Source: Prorocentrum cordatum (Eukaryota; Sar; Dinophyceae; Prorocentrales; Prorocentraceae). Taken from it: a stretch of DNA of 64,000 nt. Position numbers and translations under genes: made by a program. Below the pieces are notes generated by a model, which did no database searches, was not told the DNA's origin, and saw nothing but the letters and a program-made list of their open reading frames with translations. The stretch lies in contig CAUYUJ010015295.1 of NCBI GenBank assembly GCA_963575745.1, positions 277,501-341,500 of the forward strand. The letters run 5' to 3'. Positions within the stretch are counted from its first letter, which is position 1, and every line of letters begins with the position of its first letter. Positions 62,255 to 64,000 of this stretch are shown here, in pieces.

Positions 62255-62500
62255 TCTGAGCATGTGAGGCGTTCCAGAAGCGGCTCCGCCTTCGAGGATC
62301 GAAGGAGTTGCCACCTGTTCCTCGGCGGAGGGCGGCAGAAGTAGAACGAGGCCGCCTCCACCAGCGGAGCCAGCAGAAGGCCAGCGAAAGTAAAAATCCG
62401 CCTCCCAACAGATAGCAAGGTTGTTGGGTTCAGGTTTGCCGAAACTCGCCATGTGTCTCGATGCATCGCGCATCAAGACATATGCACCTTTACGATACCG
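62255..62500 (+). repeat. repeat R8, copy B
   Basis: Related to 20297-20499: GCCTTCGAGGATCGAAGGAG, CAGAAGTAGAACGAGGC, GCCTCC and GGTTCAGG blocks in the same order. Confidence 0.65.
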
Positions 62501-63380
62501 TGCGTCGGGAGTTAATGTTTGAGCCTCTTCGTTTCAAGGAGTGTTGAGGCCCGTCAGCTTGAGTGCAGTCGTAGACTTCGCGAGGACAAGCATCGAAACC
62601 TTCAGCTTGAGGCTCCTCCAAATGCAAAGGATTCCTTGCGAAGAGCTCCTCGGGGTAGTGTGTTGGGCTAGGTCTGCAGGTTCGACTTTATAGATACGCC
62701 GAAAGACGCAGCCGAGAGAATCTCATTCAGGAGCTACTCGACATACTACGGTTTTCGATTGTCAGTGTGAGGATCAAGGCACAAGGAGCAGAAACTCCTT
62801 GTGAGCAGCTTCATCGTGGTCAGAGTCCTGGTTCGGATCAGCAGAATCGGAGGATCCAGCCTGGGCTGAAAGTAAGACGTCAACAAGTTGCCAGATTGCG
62901 TTCCAAGATCGGCATGTAAGGTGTGTTCATACAAGTCTGTGCAATCAGGCCAGGCATTCGCGAGCCAACCTCTTAGGCAGCTTGAGCACAGAATCCGTCC
63001 CGGCGGGTGGAGCGTGGTTCATCGTGGCTCAGCAGCAGAGCTTGCCCCCAATCGTCGTCATCACTGCCAAAGCACCCAGTGGGAGAGAAGCACCCAGTCT
63101 GTCAGTGACCTCCAGGCTCCATGTAACCCCAGCTCTGCACAGTGTGGCCCCGTGCTTTCATCGCACCTGCCCGTGTGGCCCCTGCTCCCGTCAAGAAAAC
63201 TCCCCGGCCTCGGCGCGCCGAGCGTCGGCTGGCGCCCCCCCTGCTGCTCCCAGCGACGCTCTCCCATCGCAGGCCACTGGCGCGCCCCCGCCCCGGCGCG
63301 CGCTGGCGAAAGCCTCGCGCGGCCAAGCTCACTGGAGCCGACCTGGGCACCAGCAGTCCAAGTTTTAGTGCAATTCGCCC
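62501..63380. other. unique sequence, no gene assigned
   Basis: The plus frame 62888-63832 is long (314 codons) but crosses a (CCT)n tract and shows no domain. Even composition at 62500-63000. Nothing supported. Confidence 0.3.
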
Positions 63381-63422
63381 CCTCCTCCTCCTCCTCCTCC
63401 TCCTCCTCCTCCTCCTCCTCCC
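63381..63422 (+). repeat. (CCT)n microsatellite
   Basis: Fourteen CTC/CCT trinucleotides. Confidence 0.95.
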
Positions 63423-64000
63423 CAGGACCCACACCTCCAACGACCCGGCCTTTCGAGTCGCCGGCCCGTGGAGCGCCAGGCCCCCGTGCCTGGGACCAGC
63501 TTCTCACCCCGAGTCGTTGTGTTGACGGTCACTGGGCCCAGAGCGGCCCCCGGATGCGACTCACGAGACTGCGAGCAAGACATGGGTCTCGATGGTCTGA
63601 GTCGACAAAAAGTCCTGGCGAGGAGGGAAAGGAGAAGGCGGGGGAGGAGGAGGCATTGTCGAGTGGGTGGTGGAGGAGGTGGGACAGGCGGCCCTTGCTC
63701 CTGCAGAGTCTGGTGTCTGGCTGCTATCTGAGCCGTGCGGAGCATGTGCAGTGTGCAAATCACGCGGCAGTTTGGGGCAGGAGAAGTCAGAAGAAGAGGA
63801 AGACCCCAGGCATCCGACGTCGTGGATATTGAAGTCCTAGCCTTTTCGATTTTGGTCTCAAGGGAACGTTCCCAGGACATGGGACCGTCAAAACATCTCT
63901 TGGAATGGAACTGCTGTCCCCCAGGATGAGGTCGAGAAGTCTGGGGAGACACGTCGGGAAATCATGACGAGGATAAGGATAAAAACGAGAGGGAAGAGGG
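63423..64000. other. unique sequence to window end, no gene assigned
   Basis: GC-rich with short frames in several directions; a GGAACGTTCC palindrome at about 63862. No recognised gene. Confidence 0.3.

Overview
The window reads as dinoflagellate nuclear DNA. Three things point that way. One, two sites carry decayed copies of the dinoflagellate trans-spliced leader (60348-60369 and 8357-8379). Two, the only gene I can name, a dynein heavy chain, has introns with GC and GA donors next to GT, and every acceptor is AG followed by G. Three, almost everything else is GC-rich repeats, microsatellites and short inverted-repeat elements, with coding sequence in very small exons far apart. Genus is not claimed.

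Layout. 0-5.2 kb: a cluster of short terminal-inverted-repeat (TIR) elements in otherwise featureless DNA, then a unique block of unclear coding status. 5.2-6.6 kb: a 15-unit, 90-bp tandem array. 6.9-8.4 kb: GT-rich DNA ending at a run of spliced-leader relics. 8.4-17 kb: GC-rich degenerate repeats, a 100-N assembly gap (14724-14823) and purine-rich DNA. 17-26.3 kb: the densest set of short elements, several nested in one another. 26.5-35 kb: GT tracts and unique blocks with unassigned candidate exons. 35.2-48.4 kb: seven exons of the C-terminal part of an axonemal-type dynein heavy chain on the plus strand, spread over 13 kb by introns up to 5 kb that are full of (GGA)n tracts and a shared about 450-bp repeat. 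48.4-64 kb: CAA and GC-rich arrays, more short elements, a possible late dynein exon at 55480-55564, several unassigned exon-like segments, and a spliced-leader-tagged retrocopy candidate at 60.35 kb.

The most notable system is the short-element population. One family (here MITE1; about 150-200 bp; ends TTANGTCGGGC ... GCCCGACNTAA; each arm holding a small CCCCCTACAGGGGG-type hairpin) has eight element copies and one partial duplicate. Six of the eight are bounded by an 8-bp target duplication matching at 7 or 8 of 8 positions. A second family (MITE2) sits inside a MITE1 copy with its own perfect 8-bp duplication. A MITE1 copy interrupts another dispersed repeat whose uninterrupted relative lies 4 kb away. 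Several other short elements are instead flanked by diverged direct repeats of about 24-46 bp, which is not normal for cut-and-paste transposons. Non-autonomous TIR elements with 8-bp duplications resemble introners, so whether these are spliced is the main open question. No transposase gene was recognised.

Outside the dynein exons I could not assign any reading frame to a known family. In the unique blocks, frames on both strands look equally protein-like by eye, so those entries carry low confidence.
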